Positions 54,518 through 63,900 are shown, counted from the first letter of the stretch. The stretch: 64,000 bases of DNA from Pedobacter faecalis (GCF_030182585.1 NZ_JARXOW010000001.1:1798001-1862000); one strand, 5' to 3'. The notes: a model not told the origin generated them from the sequence alone. Numbers and translations: made by a program.

Positions 54518-56878
54518 TTAATTGCGCAAGGGCTTACCCTTTGTTACGATACTTTGAATACGCTCCAGTGTCTTTCTTTCACCGCAGAGCGAAAGAAATG
54601 CCTCCCGCTCTAAATCAAGCAGGTATTGTTCCGTCACTTCGGTTGGCACAGAAAGATCGCCTCCGCACATCACCCAGCCCAGCTTCTCTGATATTTTCTT
54701 ATCATGCTCAGAAATGTAATTCCCGAAATACATGGAATTTGCTCCCGCGTAAACAATGCCGAGCCCTTGCTTACCCAGCACTTTAATGTCTCTCCTCGGT
54801 ACGGGCCTGGTATATCCTGCTTCTGCCAGAGCTATTGCTTTTGCTTTTGCATCGGCAATTAACCGGCTTCGGTTCATCGTTATCGCAAACTTATCCTTAA
54901 GCAGATATCCGAGTTCAGCGGCCTCCACAGCTGAGGTAGACACTTTAGCTGTCCCGATAGTCAGGAAACGATCTTTGAGCACATTTTGCGCGATCTGGTC
55001 TTCGTTGAATTCATCGGATGCACGCAGCGCAAATTCTTTTGTGCCGCCTCCCCCTGGAATGACCCCTACGCCAAACTCAACAAGCCCCATATAGGTTTCG
55101 GCATATAGCTGCACATGATCTGCGTGCAAACTGAATTCGCAGCCGCCGCCCAGCGTAAGGTTGTGCGGGGCCACCACGACGGGTATAGATGAATATCTGA
55201 TCCGCATGGAGGTATTCTGAAACATCCTGACTGCAAGGTTCAGTTCATCCCACTCCTGCTCAACTGCCATCAGGAAAATCATTCCCACATTAGCACCAGC
55301 GCTAAAATTAGCTCCGTCGTTGCCTATGACTAAACCTCTGTAATCCTTTTCGGCCATATCAATCGCCTTATTAATGGCCTGCAAAGTATCGCCTCCGATA
55401 GTGTTCATCTTCGAATGGAACTCGACGTTCAATATGCCATCGCCCAAATCGATAATGGAGGCTCCAGAATTTTTCCAAATCAGCTTACTGGCCCTCAGAT
55501 CGTCGAGAACGACAAAAGCTGCGGCACCGGGTAATTCTTTGTAGGCTTTCGCATCAATATCATAGTATTTGCTTATGCCGTTTTCCGTTTTGTAAAAACG
55601 CTCATAACCAGCAGCAAGCATTTCGTGCACCCAGGGAGCCGCTTCATGACCATAAGCTTTCATCCCTTCCAGAGCATTCGCCACGCCCAGAGCATCCCAA
55701 ACCTCAAAGGGCCCGAGTTCCCAGCCGAAGCCGGATCTCATGGCATCATCAATGCGGTACAGCTCGTCCGATATCTCGGGAATCCGGTCAGACACATATT
55801 CGAACAGTCCGAAAAAGGATGCCCGGAATAAATCAGCAGCCTTGTCCTTTCCTGCAGCAAAAATTTTCATACGCTCCCGCACGTTATCTACCGGCTTGAC
55901 CAGGTCGAGCGTAGCCGACTTAACTTTAACCTGCGGACGATATTCCAGCGTTTTTAAATCCAGCGCTAGAATCTCAGTCTTCCCCTCGGCGGTTTTAGTC
56001 TTCTTGTAAAAACCCTGCCCCGTCTTGTCGCCCAGCCACTGGTTGATTTCCATCTGCTGCACATAGGCCGGAAGTTTGAAGAGTTCGTGAGCCTTATCGC
56101 CCGGCACATTATCATAAAGTCCCTTAGCCACTTTAATCATCGTGTCGAGCCCTACCACGTCGGTAGTACGAAAGGTCGCCGATTTTGGTCGGCCCAGGGC
56201 GGGACCAGTAAACTTATCCACCTCCTCTACGGTAAGTCCCATTTTTTCGACCAGGTGCAGCAAGGCCATTATAGAATACACACCAACCCGGTTAGCTATA
56301 AACGCGGGGGTATCCTTACATAAGACCGTTGTTTTACCCAAAAACTTATCTCCATATCCCATCAGGAAATCGACAACAGCCTGTTTTGTATAAGAAGTGG
56401 GGATAACCTCGAGCAAGCGCAGGTAACGCGGTGGATTAAAAAAATGTGTGCCGCAAAAGTGCGCCTTAAAATCATCACTGCGTCCTTCAGCCATCAAATG
56501 TATGGGGATGCCAGAGGTATTGGATGTAACCAGTGTTCCTGCTTTTCTGTATTGCTCTACCTGATCGAAAACTGATCTTTTGATCTCAAGATTTTCAACC
56601 ACCACCTCTATAATCCAATCACAGCCAGCGAGTTTAGGCATATCATCTTCAAAATTGCCTGTTGCAATCTTCTGAACAACCTTTTTGGAATATACCGGCG
56701 AAGGACTAGATTGAAGTGTGTTCTGTAAAGCTGCGTCTACAATGCCGTTTTTTGCACCATCATTAGCGGGGATATCAAGCAACAGTACCTGCACACCGAT
56801 GTTTGCAAAGTGACAGGCAATGCGTGATCCCATAATTCCGGAACCCAGAACAGCTACACTATTTATTTTCTTGTTCAT
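54518..56878 (-). CDS. fadN: 3-hydroxyacyl-CoA dehydrogenase / enoyl-CoA hydratase fusion (FadN order)
   Basis: This 786-residue protein has an N-terminal NAD-binding dehydrogenase (VAVLGSGIMGSRIACHFAN, residues ~8-26; SNTSGIPIHLMAEG), the C-terminal dehydrogenase domain in the middle, and the hydratase-like domain last (GLVIGNDGANFSAGANVGMIF and LTLGGGCEFSLHAD, residues ~540-615). This order is the reverse of E. coli FadB and matches Bacillus FadN. It overlaps the marR gene by 20 bases, so the two are coupled. Confidence 0.92.
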   Translation of the reverse strand: MNKKINSVAVLGSGIMGSRIACHFANIGVQVLLLDIPANDGAKNGIVDAALQNTLQSSPSPVYSKKVVQKIATGNFEDDMPKLAGCDWIIEVVVENLEIKRSVFDQVEQYRKAGTLVTSNTSGIPIHLMAEGRSDDFKAHFCGTHFFNPPRYLRLLEVIPTSYTKQAVVDFLMGYGDKFLGKTTVLCKDTPAFIANRVGVYSIMALLHLVEKMGLTVEEVDKFTGPALGRPKSATFRTTDVVGLDTMIKVAKGLYDNVPGDKAHELFKLPAYVQQMEINQWLGDKTGQGFYKKTKTAEGKTEILALDLKTLEYRPQVKVKSATLDLVKPVDNVRERMKIFAAGKDKAADLFRASFFGLFEYVSDRIPEISDELYRIDDAMRSGFGWELGPFEVWDALGVANALEGMKAYGHEAAPWVHEMLAAGYERFYKTENGISKYYDIDAKAYKELPGAAAFVVLDDLRASKLIWKNSGASIIDLGDGILNVEFHSKMNTIGGDTLQAINKAIDMAEKDYRGLVIGNDGANFSAGANVGMIFLMAVEQEWDELNLAVRMFQNTSMRIRYSSIPVVVAPHNLTLGGGCEFSLHADHVQLYAETYMGLVEFGVGVIPGGGGTKEFALRASDEFNEDQIAQNVLKDRFLTIGTAKVSTSAVEAAELGYLLKDKFAITMNRSRLIADAKAKAIALAEAGYTRPVPRRDIKVLGKQGLGIVYAGANSMYFGNYISEHDKKISEKLGWVMCGGDLSVPTEVTEQYLLDLEREAFLSLCGERKTLERIQSIVTKGKPLRN

Positions 56879-57317
56879 GATATAACGAATTGATCGGATA
56901 AGCCGACGTCAGTTTATTCAGTTTCTGCAAGGTTTTAATCAGCCCCTGCTTTTCATTAATGCTGAGATTCTCGTTCAGGTATTCATTAAACTTCACGACA
57001 ACATCCCTTGCCTCCTGCCGCTTGTCTCGACCAAAATCGGTGAGATATACCTTGACGGAACGCTTATCTCCATCCGAGGTTTCACGGTATATGAGATTGA
57101 GCTCCTCCATATTGTTGAGCATTCTAGACAGGCTGGTTGCTTTTACACCCAGCATACCTGCAAGTTGCGTAACCGGAGTACCCTCTTTTTCAATATTAAT
57201 GAGCACATACCCGATAGCCTGAGTAATCCCAAAGCCAGAGGCGACCTGGTTATACATGTTTGCCATGTTTTGCCAAACTACCTTCAAATAATAGTCAACC
57301 GTATCCTGTTGTTTCAT
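56859..57317 (-). CDS. MarR-family regulator of the beta-oxidation operon
   Basis: This 152-residue winged-helix protein has QLAGMLGVKATSLSRMLNNMEELNLIYRETSDGDKRSVKVYLTDFG (residues ~56-100), the recognition helix and wing with the D-x-R-S of MarR. It starts the operon with fadN, fadA and fadE. A palindrome in its promoter is the likely operator, so it probably represses itself and the operon until an acyl-CoA-type ligand binds. Confidence 0.9.
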   Translation of the reverse strand: MKQQDTVDYYLKVVWQNMANMYNQVASGFGITQAIGYVLINIEKEGTPVTQLAGMLGVKATSLSRMLNNMEELNLIYRETSDGDKRSVKVYLTDFGRDKRQEARDVVVKFNEYLNENLSINEKQGLIKTLQKLNKLTSAYPINSLYHEQENK

Positions 57318-57322
57318 TTATA

Positions 57323-57367
57323 TTATGCTTGCATAACAAAGCTAATCAATAAAATCGTTGATTACAA
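57323..57367 (-). promoter_or_regulatory. marR-fad promoter and operator
   Basis: On the minus strand, TTG (57365-57367), 20 bases and TAGCTTTG (57337-57344) form a full promoter. Directly after the box lies TTATGCTTGCATAA (57323-57336), a palindrome with 6-base arms over the expected transcript start, 5 bases before the ATG. Confidence 0.7.
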
Positions 57368-57389
57368 TACCAATTTTAAGGTAAACGGC

Positions 57390-59183
57390 TCAATGCGGGG
57401 TTGAATTTTCTTCCGCACGATAGTGCTCAGCGTCCAGGTAAACCCGCTCTATTTCACCTTTAAATTTCTCCAGAATCACTTTCCTCTTCAGGCTAAGCTT
57501 AGGGGTGAGCTCACCGCCATCTATGGTCCAGAGCTTCGGCAGTAAAGCAAAGCGTTTTACCCGCTCCCATTTGCCGAAGTCTTTACACGTTTCTTCGACA
57601 ACGCGGTTAAACTTGTCGACCACCACCGGATGGCTGATCATTTGGGCATCTGAGGTGTATTCGATACCTTTTTTTGCAGCCCAGTTGCGCAATGCTGTAA
57701 AGTTCGGCACAATAAGGGCCATCGGAAACTTGCGATTCTCTCCGAGCACCATCACCTGTTCCAGCAATGGCGCTTCCTTAAATTTGTTCTCTATGATCTG
57801 CGGTGCAATGTATTTGCCCCCCGCCGTTTTAAACATCTCTTTTTTACGGTCGGTTATCTTCAGAAAACCTCCTTCTAGTAGCTCCCCGATGTCACCGGTG
57901 TGAAACCAACCCTCCGCATCTATGGTTTCGGCAGTCAGATCCTCTCTTCCATAATATCCCTTCATCACGGCATGACCGCGTACAAGCACCTCACCATCAT
58001 CTGCAATCTTCACCTCAACACCGTTGATAGGCGGCCCGACGGTTCCGAACATAGTATGACCAAAGTAGTTTACCGTGATTACGGGTGACGTTTCTGTAAG
58101 TCCATAGCCCTCAAAAACAGGCATGCCCGCGGCCCAGAAGATCCGGGCAAGCCTGGCGTTTAATGCGGCGCCGCCGGAAATGATCACGACGATATTGCCG
58201 CCCAGTGCAGCCTGCCATTTCTTGAAGACCAGCTTACGGGCTATCCCTAATTGCGCCCGGTACATCCAGCCTCGCTGCAGTTCAAACTTTTCTGCCAGGG
58301 CTAGCGACCAGAAAAAGATATTCCTTTTTAAGCCAGCAAGCTCTTTGCCTTTTTCCATAATCTTGTCATAGACCTTCTCAAGCAGGCGCGGTACAGTGGA
58401 GAAGGCATTTGGCTTTACATGCTGTATATCGGCCACGATGGTCTCCATACTTTCTGCATAGTAAACGGCCGTGCCATTATACATGTAGAGGTATACAACC
58501 ATCCTTTCAAATATGTGAGATAGCGGCAGAAAGCTAAGCGCAGACCCGATACCTGCTGGTAGCAATACAGCTGAATTCTGGAAATTTTTGACAAGGTTGT
58601 TGTGTGTAAGCATTACACCCTTCGGGGTTCCGGTAGTACCGGAAGTATATATCAATGTAAGGATATCCTCGGGTTTTACTTCTTCCCGGTAGCTTTCCAG
58701 GTCGATGCCGCTTTGCATCTGGCCCTCGGCGACCAGTTTCTTCCAATCGGGGACCTCTGCAACTTCGTCAAAACTATAAATCGCTATCTCCCGGCGGCAC
58801 AGCTCGCAGGCCGATTTAACCTTGCTATATAACGATCCGTCGGCTACGAACACCATGCTCACTTCCGCATTTTCGAGTATGAAGCGGACGTCATGATCAG
58901 GTAGTGTCGGATAAAGCGGAACTTGATAAGCACCGATCTGCATGATCGCAAAATCCGTGATATTCCACTCAGGACGGTTCGGTGACATCACCGCAATCCG
59001 GTCGCCCTTTTTCACGCCAGATGCAATCAAGCCTCTGCTCAGGTTGTCACTTAGTTCACAGAACATCTCCGTGCTGTAATTCACCCATTCGCCCCTGATC
59101 TTTCCGCACACAAAGTTGTTTTTCGGGAAATTTATCCGGTTGTGTTTAAGCAAATCGAACACTCTGGTTATCGTAGCAGACAT
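57390..59183 (-). CDS. Long-chain acyl-CoA synthetase (AMP-forming)
   Basis: This 597-residue enzyme has TLIYTSGTTGTPKGVMLTHNNL (residues ~170-191, AMP/phosphate motif), GYGLTETSPVITVN, WFHTGDIGELLEGGFLKITDRKKEMFKTAGGKYIAPQIIEN, and a C-terminal LSLKRKVILEKF. It activates fatty acids with ATP and CoA at the membrane. It lies upstream of marR but is separated by 72 bases containing a distinct promoter. Confidence 0.93.
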   Translation of the reverse strand: MSATITRVFDLLKHNRINFPKNNFVCGKIRGEWVNYSTEMFCELSDNLSRGLIASGVKKGDRIAVMSPNRPEWNITDFAIMQIGAYQVPLYPTLPDHDVRFILENAEVSMVFVADGSLYSKVKSACELCRREIAIYSFDEVAEVPDWKKLVAEGQMQSGIDLESYREEVKPEDILTLIYTSGTTGTPKGVMLTHNNLVKNFQNSAVLLPAGIGSALSFLPLSHIFERMVVYLYMYNGTAVYYAESMETIVADIQHVKPNAFSTVPRLLEKVYDKIMEKGKELAGLKRNIFFWSLALAEKFELQRGWMYRAQLGIARKLVFKKWQAALGGNIVVIISGGAALNARLARIFWAAGMPVFEGYGLTETSPVITVNYFGHTMFGTVGPPINGVEVKIADDGEVLVRGHAVMKGYYGREDLTAETIDAEGWFHTGDIGELLEGGFLKITDRKKEMFKTAGGKYIAPQIIENKFKEAPLLEQVMVLGENRKFPMALIVPNFTALRNWAAKKGIEYTSDAQMISHPVVVDKFNRVVEETCKDFGKWERVKRFALLPKLWTIDGGELTPKLSLKRKVILEKFKGEIERVYLDAEHYRAEENSTPH

Positions 59184-59307
59184 AATTGCATCGTTTTAAT
59201 TTGGCCGTTGTAGTCATTGCGAGAAAGAGAAGGACTACCTACAGCAATATACAAAATATTAAACAAGTGCCAAAGCTGAACTGTTCTAGAAGCTCAATCC
59301 TAAAGAA

Positions 59308-59604
59308 ATGAAACAAATGAACATCGATGAGTCCTTGAAAGTAACGGTCGACTTTGAGGATGAAACGCTTCCTGAAACGGCCAGGGAACTGCAACCTTTG
59401 GTTTGGAAGGAGCAAGACAGGTATTATTGTCTGCTCGGCCCCGACCGGGATTCCGGAATATTTGGCACCGGCGAAAGTCTTGAGCAGGCGATCAGCAGTT
59501 GGAATGAACAACTGGTGCAGCACTTACGGACGGCACCGGAAGAGGACGAGGTGGCGCTTTATGTCAAAGACATGTTTAACAGCAGCCCAGACAAAGTTTG
59601 GTAG
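59308..59604 (+). CDS. Small hypothetical protein, faint HicB-like pattern
   Basis: This 98-residue acidic soluble protein has a segment DSGIFGTGESLEQAISSWNEQLVQHL (residues ~50-75) that recalls the HicB/UPF0150 fold, but no partner toxin is nearby. I cannot name a family. ATG 59308 or 59317 could be the start. The first shared palindrome lies 23 bases after its stop. Confidence 0.5.
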   Translation: MKQMNIDESLKVTVDFEDETLPETARELQPLVWKEQDRYYCLLGPDRDSGIFGTGESLEQAISSWNEQLVQHLRTAPEEDEVALYVKDMFNSSPDKVW

Positions 59605-59627
59605 TATCTGAAAAGTAGGGGTGTATG

Positions 59628-59655
59628 ATCCTAACCGGATATATCCGGTTAGGAT
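59628..59655. promoter_or_regulatory. 28-bp perfect palindrome, first copy
   Basis: The sequence is perfectly self-complementary over 28 bases. Its core TAACCGGATATATCCGGTTA (59632-59651) is identical to the core of the copy at 63635-63664. It lies 55 bases before the ATG of the lipoprotein gene. It looks like a dimeric regulator site or a short dispersed palindrome. Confidence 0.8.
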
Positions 59656-59710
59656 GTGGTCTGCGCTGCTGCTTCTAAATATATTAGCGGCGAGATAAAC
59701 CCACGTCGCT

Positions 59711-60526
59711 ATGAACCACACCATTCGGTCGGCCAGTTTTGCACTGTGTTTTTTAATGCTCCTGGCCGCCTGCAAGAAACAGACTAAGGAGCGTGATCCT
59801 GAAACGGAGGATAAGGAAACACCTGATACAGAAACGTCAGTAAAACACTTGCTGTTGCCTTCGAAAATCGTATACGGACAGCTTACCACAACGTTTGAAT
59901 ACATCCCGGGGAGCAGACGGCTTAAAAGCATTAGCAAGTCGACCGGCACGAGCTACCATTTCCGGTACAAAAACGACACATTGCTTTATATCTGTGAAAT
60001 TGTACAAGGCAATAACACCGTACAGGAAAACGGTATAAAACGTAATGCTAAGCTTACACCAACGGCGGTGACAAGATTCCGGCTGACTGGCAATGTTTAT
60101 AGCCTGTTGAGCCAGGATAAGCTGACTTTCAATACCGCTGGCCGACTTACGGAAAGCGAGATCTATGACGCAGCCAACACGCTAACCTTACATAACGCCT
60201 TTACATATCTCGCCAACGGAGCCATTGCTACCATCACAGGTAAGGCGAACGCCGGGAGCATACAACACAGCTTAACATATGACGAAAAAAATTCAATTTT
60301 TAAAAATGTGTCGGACGGCTTTCTGATCTACCTGCTTTACGGAGATCTTCTCTTCACTGCTCCAACGCATAATATATTAAGTTACCACAGCACGGAAAAG
60401 ACAGACGACAATATGATGATCAGCTACGAATATAACGCACAAAACTATCCGACTAAGATGGTCATCAAACGCGCCAAATGGACAGAAACGCATTACATTT
60501 CCTATACCTCATATCCCGACAAATAA
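59711..60526 (+). CDS. Hypothetical lipoprotein
   Basis: This 271-residue protein has a lipobox (MLLAACKK) and an acidic linker (ETEDKETPDTETS). A beta-rich body has YHFRYKNDTLLYI and short YD-repeat-like strands, as in DUF4595-type Bacteroidota lipoproteins; I am not sure of the family. Probably outer-membrane anchored. It is preceded by the shared palindrome. Its stop is 1 base from the convergent LamG/T9SS gene. Confidence 0.6.
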   Translation: MNHTIRSASFALCFLMLLAACKKQTKERDPETEDKETPDTETSVKHLLLPSKIVYGQLTTTFEYIPGSRRLKSISKSTGTSYHFRYKNDTLLYICEIVQGNNTVQENGIKRNAKLTPTAVTRFRLTGNVYSLLSQDKLTFNTAGRLTESEIYDAANTLTLHNAFTYLANGAIATITGKANAGSIQHSLTYDEKNSIFKNVSDGFLIYLLYGDLLFTAPTHNILSYHSTEKTDDNMMISYEYNAQNYPTKMVIKRAKWTETHYISYTSYPDK

Positions 60527-60527
60527 C

Positions 60528-63500
60528 TCACTCCTTTATGATTTTGGCGGCTTTCCCGATGCGCTTACCACGATCGAACAATTGGAGAAGATATATCCCC
60601 TTTTGCAGTCCCCCGATGTAGAGCACAAATTCAGAATCTGCCCCCAGAGCGCCTAAGGATTGGCTGACCACTGTGTTGCCGAGCAGATCGCTCAGCCTGG
60701 CAGTCGCGTTTTGCAGAGCCATCCTGACTTTCACATGCAGCATTTCTTTCGCGGGATTTGGGTAGGCAACAAAATACTGCGCGACGGCTTTGTTTCCTGA
60801 AACGGGAGTTGACCTGCGCATTCTGAGTGTAAATCGGTCCCCACCGAAACTTTCGGGCTTCTGCAGATCGATATCGAAAGTGACTATGGAATCAGATGCT
60901 TTAAGAACCGTAGCTGTCTTCTTATAGTGGTCATGCAATTCCAGCATACGGCCTCCCGGGAGCTCCCCCGTCTTAAAATGAAGTTCATAATTTCCTGTCT
61001 CAAATCCATACACCTCAAGATGGATGTTGTCAGCACTGTCGGCCTCCGACACCAGTTCGTCTACCGAGAAACGTTTCCCTGCCCTTTTACTCGCCAAACT
61101 CACAAAGCCTTCGCCAACCTTCAGGGCATTGTTACTTTGTGAAAGCTGATTAAGCCTGTCGACAATATTGAGATGCAGTGGTTGTGAAAAGGATGCCCTT
61201 CTCAGCGTAATTGTAAGGCTTTGGTTGAGCTTCGGAGCGCTCTCTTCTTTGGAAGATTCCGTGAATCCGAGACTTCCGGAAGAAAAACCCTCTTTTACCC
61301 GCACAAAGAAACCAGTTCCGGCCGGTATCCTGGCCTGCGGATCATTGGTAACATAATACGCATTGTTTTGAGGATCGAACAACCATACCGCATCCTGAAG
61401 GTTTACTTTGGTCAATGCCCCCCAGGTAACGGGTGAGGCGTATGGATTGCCGACAAGATTGAAGCCATCGCCGTCGCCCGCCGCACCACTTCTGAAACAG
61501 GGCACTGTGAGGGACCCAGTAAACAGCTGGCCTGTATAGGTGAGTATGTAGGGTTCCGGGTTCATAAAAGGCGCTGCCGCAATTTGCTTTTCGTAGGCGT
61601 TAGGAGTTAACCTGCTGCCCCTGGAGTATAGGTAAAAACCGCGTCCGAGAGGTAACTGAGTCGACATCCCCGTTATGGGTTTATATTTTTGGGCAAGTGT
61701 TCCGGGAAGTGACTGGTCGTGTGTGTAGATGGTAGCGCCGTTATTTGGAGATGGGTCGAAACCGTTGCTTTGGCCTCCCAACCCGGTGATAAACACGGCA
61801 TCTTTCAGCACTTCAAATCCGTACGTCATGTTACTGTTATGGTAAACAGGCGAACTTAACAAGCGCCAGCCGCGGCCGCTGGACGGTGAAGGGAACGACC
61901 CGTCGATATACTGCTGAACATGAACGTTACCACGGATGACAGCTTGCTCTGGTACCGCGACCGGGCCTAGCCGCGCCGCGCCGTCCGGGCCGGCCACAAG
62001 GGTAAGATAACCGTTAGCGTTAAGCACGCCTCTTGAAAGTTCAAGTTTCCCGGATACGTATACCTCACTTTCCAATCGAATCTCAGCATCTGGATAAGCG
62101 GCATTTACGACGAGGCCAGACGCCCGGAAAGTGCCGGGGCCTTCCAGCCTCGAGCCTTCGCCCGATAAAGTTAACTTTCGGTCATCGTCGACCTCAATAG
62201 CGGCATCGAGCCCCAGGCGAACGCTGCAATTTAACTGAAGATCAGCGCCAACCGAAATTCGCGCGCCGCTATCAAGCCGAAGTCTGCCAAGGACTGCCGG
62301 AGCGTTGATCCTTGCCAGACTGCCGGCAGAGATACAGATCTTGCTCTGGGAATCCGGTCTCTTGTTGTCGACCCAATTGCCCGATATATTCCAATCGGTG
62401 CTTACTACACCCGTAAAGGTGATCCAAGTTGGGTCGCGCTCTTCTTTCCCAATATAAAAATTACTTTGATGCTGGCCTTGCGCTATATAGCTGTTGCGGA
62501 TCATATAACCGGGTAGCGCCGTGTTAAATAACCGAACCTCGTCGACGAGGCCTTTAAAATAGAAGCCTCCGCTTTTCCCTTTTCCTACATAAAGCGAGCC
62601 GCCGGATGCAGTCATACGAAGCGCGGTACTTGATACCGAACCTGAGGTTGACCCGTTAATATAAATGCCGGCGCTGCTGCTGTTTGTGCCGGTAACCGAA
62701 TAATAGCATGCGATATGCGTCCATACGCCTGGACTTAGGATCTGGGTGGACATTCTGGAAAAAACCTGGCTGGCGGTACGGTATGTAATCAGTTCCAGCC
62801 TTCCGTCTGGATTTATCTGCAGCTTCCAACCCATTCGGGCCAGACTATCATTGCCTGCAATAACCTGGACATCGTTGCCTCCCTCCCATTTAATCCAAGC
62901 CATAAAAGTAAAACTGCTACTTGTATTCCCCTGCGTTTGCAAGAACTGATTGGTTCCATTGAACCGTGTGGCTCTACCAACCTTGCCTTCTACAACATCG
63001 GACAGGCTAAAACCCTCACCGCTCAAGTCTCTATGCGCGCTTACAGATTTCTGATCCCTGCTGCCAAAATCATGTCGTTCCCCATCCATGTGCCATACCC
63101 CGTCATACGTGTAGTTCCAGGTATTCAAGCCATCTTCAGAGCGACTTTCATGCAGGTCCTTGCCTGAATAGTAAAGATAGACGGAGGTTGGCGGCGTGGG
63201 TGATTTCGCAGCAGAAAGGCTAGGTACGCGCACCCAAAAACGATATTTCCCGGTTAAATGGTCGTACGACTCAATTTGAAAATTAAGCTTTGCGGCAGGG
63301 GCTTCTGCTGTGGCAAACGCAATGTTCCTTCCCTGCAGGTCATATACAGCGCCCTCGCATACAGCGGGTACTTGATATTTTAGCACATCATCCTCAATCT
63401 CCAGGAGCATAACGAGGTCGCTGATGTCATAATAGGTCTGACCCGAGCTTGTGTTTTTAAACTCCCCTTCAAATCTCGTCTTATCAAAGGTGATCTTCTT

Positions 63501-63587
63501 CCTGAACTCGTAACCAGCCATCCATGACTGAGCGGATAATAAAGACGGCAACAGCCATAGCAATGCAAAAAGTTTAATTCTACACAT
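60528..63587 (-). CDS. Secreted DUF2341/LamG protein with T9SS C-terminal sorting domain
   Basis: This 1019-residue protein has a signal peptide (to about SLLSAQ). A DUF2341-like domain (WMAGYEFRKKITFD to VRVPSLSAAKSPTPPTSVYLYYSG, residues ~22-145) is followed by a LamG/concanavalin-like domain (SFTFMAWIKWEGGNDVQVIAG to GLVDEVRLFNTALPG, ~230-360). Then comes a long beta-rich region and a type A sorting domain (YFVAYPNPAKEMLHVKVR, last ~85 residues, ending in KIIKE). It is exported by the type IX system and may bind carbohydrate on the surface. The second shared palindrome lies 47 bases upstream. Confidence 0.85.
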   Translation of the reverse strand: MCRIKLFALLWLLPSLLSAQSWMAGYEFRKKITFDKTRFEGEFKNTSSGQTYYDISDLVMLLEIEDDVLKYQVPAVCEGAVYDLQGRNIAFATAEAPAAKLNFQIESYDHLTGKYRFWVRVPSLSAAKSPTPPTSVYLYYSGKDLHESRSEDGLNTWNYTYDGVWHMDGERHDFGSRDQKSVSAHRDLSGEGFSLSDVVEGKVGRATRFNGTNQFLQTQGNTSSSFTFMAWIKWEGGNDVQVIAGNDSLARMGWKLQINPDGRLELITYRTASQVFSRMSTQILSPGVWTHIACYYSVTGTNSSSAGIYINGSTSGSVSSTALRMTASGGSLYVGKGKSGGFYFKGLVDEVRLFNTALPGYMIRNSYIAQGQHQSNFYIGKEERDPTWITFTGVVSTDWNISGNWVDNKRPDSQSKICISAGSLARINAPAVLGRLRLDSGARISVGADLQLNCSVRLGLDAAIEVDDDRKLTLSGEGSRLEGPGTFRASGLVVNAAYPDAEIRLESEVYVSGKLELSRGVLNANGYLTLVAGPDGAARLGPVAVPEQAVIRGNVHVQQYIDGSFPSPSSGRGWRLLSSPVYHNSNMTYGFEVLKDAVFITGLGGQSNGFDPSPNNGATIYTHDQSLPGTLAQKYKPITGMSTQLPLGRGFYLYSRGSRLTPNAYEKQIAAAPFMNPEPYILTYTGQLFTGSLTVPCFRSGAAGDGDGFNLVGNPYASPVTWGALTKVNLQDAVWLFDPQNNAYYVTNDPQARIPAGTGFFVRVKEGFSSGSLGFTESSKEESAPKLNQSLTITLRRASFSQPLHLNIVDRLNQLSQSNNALKVGEGFVSLASKRAGKRFSVDELVSEADSADNIHLEVYGFETGNYELHFKTGELPGGRMLELHDHYKKTATVLKASDSIVTFDIDLQKPESFGGDRFTLRMRRSTPVSGNKAVAQYFVAYPNPAKEMLHVKVRMALQNATARLSDLLGNTVVSQSLGALGADSEFVLYIGGLQKGIYLLQLFDRGKRIGKAAKIIKE

Positions 63588-63634
63588 ACAATTGAAAAGT
63601 GCAGAAACTTAGTGGCCCCGGGATACCCACACCA

Positions 63635-63664
63635 AATATTAACCGGATATATCCGGTTAATATT
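63635..63664. promoter_or_regulatory. 30-bp perfect palindrome, second copy
   Basis: Thirty bases are perfectly self-complementary, with core TAACCGGATATATCCGGTTA at 63640-63659. Outside the core the arms differ from the first copy (AATAT here, ATCC there) yet remain perfect, so complementarity itself is conserved. It lies between the divergent LamG/T9SS gene (47 bases) and the PID-CTERM gene (45 bases). Confidence 0.8.
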
Positions 63665-63709
63665 AGCTGCCTGTTTCTAGCTTGTTGGATTAATCCATAG
63701 ACTTGGCCA

Positions 63710-63898
63710 ATGAAAAGGATATTATTGATTTGCTTGCTATGTGCAACAACGGCGTTGATGGCACAACCAGAAGACCCGGGACTGCCAGGGGGAGATCCGG
63801 ATGTTCCGCTGGACGGAGGAACGGGCTTCCTGCTGCTGGCCGGCGCCTTATATGGCGCTAAAAAATTAAAACAGCCTAAAGACAGAAATCGCCGTTAA
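63710..63898 (+). CDS. PID-CTERM small sorted protein
   Basis: This 62-residue protein has a signal peptide (ICLLCATTALMAQ) joined almost directly to a PID-CTERM-like tail: VPLDGGTGFLLLAGALYGAKK (residues ~33-53), then a basic end. PID-CTERM tails are processed by exosortase N-type enzymes. There is no middle domain, so its mature form would be about 15-20 residues. No exosortase gene is in the window. Confidence 0.75.
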   Translation: MKRILLICLLCATTALMAQPEDPGLPGGDPDVPLDGGTGFLLLAGALYGAKKLKQPKDRNRR

Positions 63899-63900
63899 GT

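Noticed and set aside
59210-59238. GTAGTC...GACTAC inverted repeat beside the acyl-CoA synthetase start
   Set aside because: Only 6-base arms with a 17-base loop and no T tract; too weak to call a terminator or operator.
59308-59604. HicB antitoxin
   Set aside because: The resemblance is limited to one short segment and no HicA-like toxin gene is adjacent, so it is left as hypothetical.
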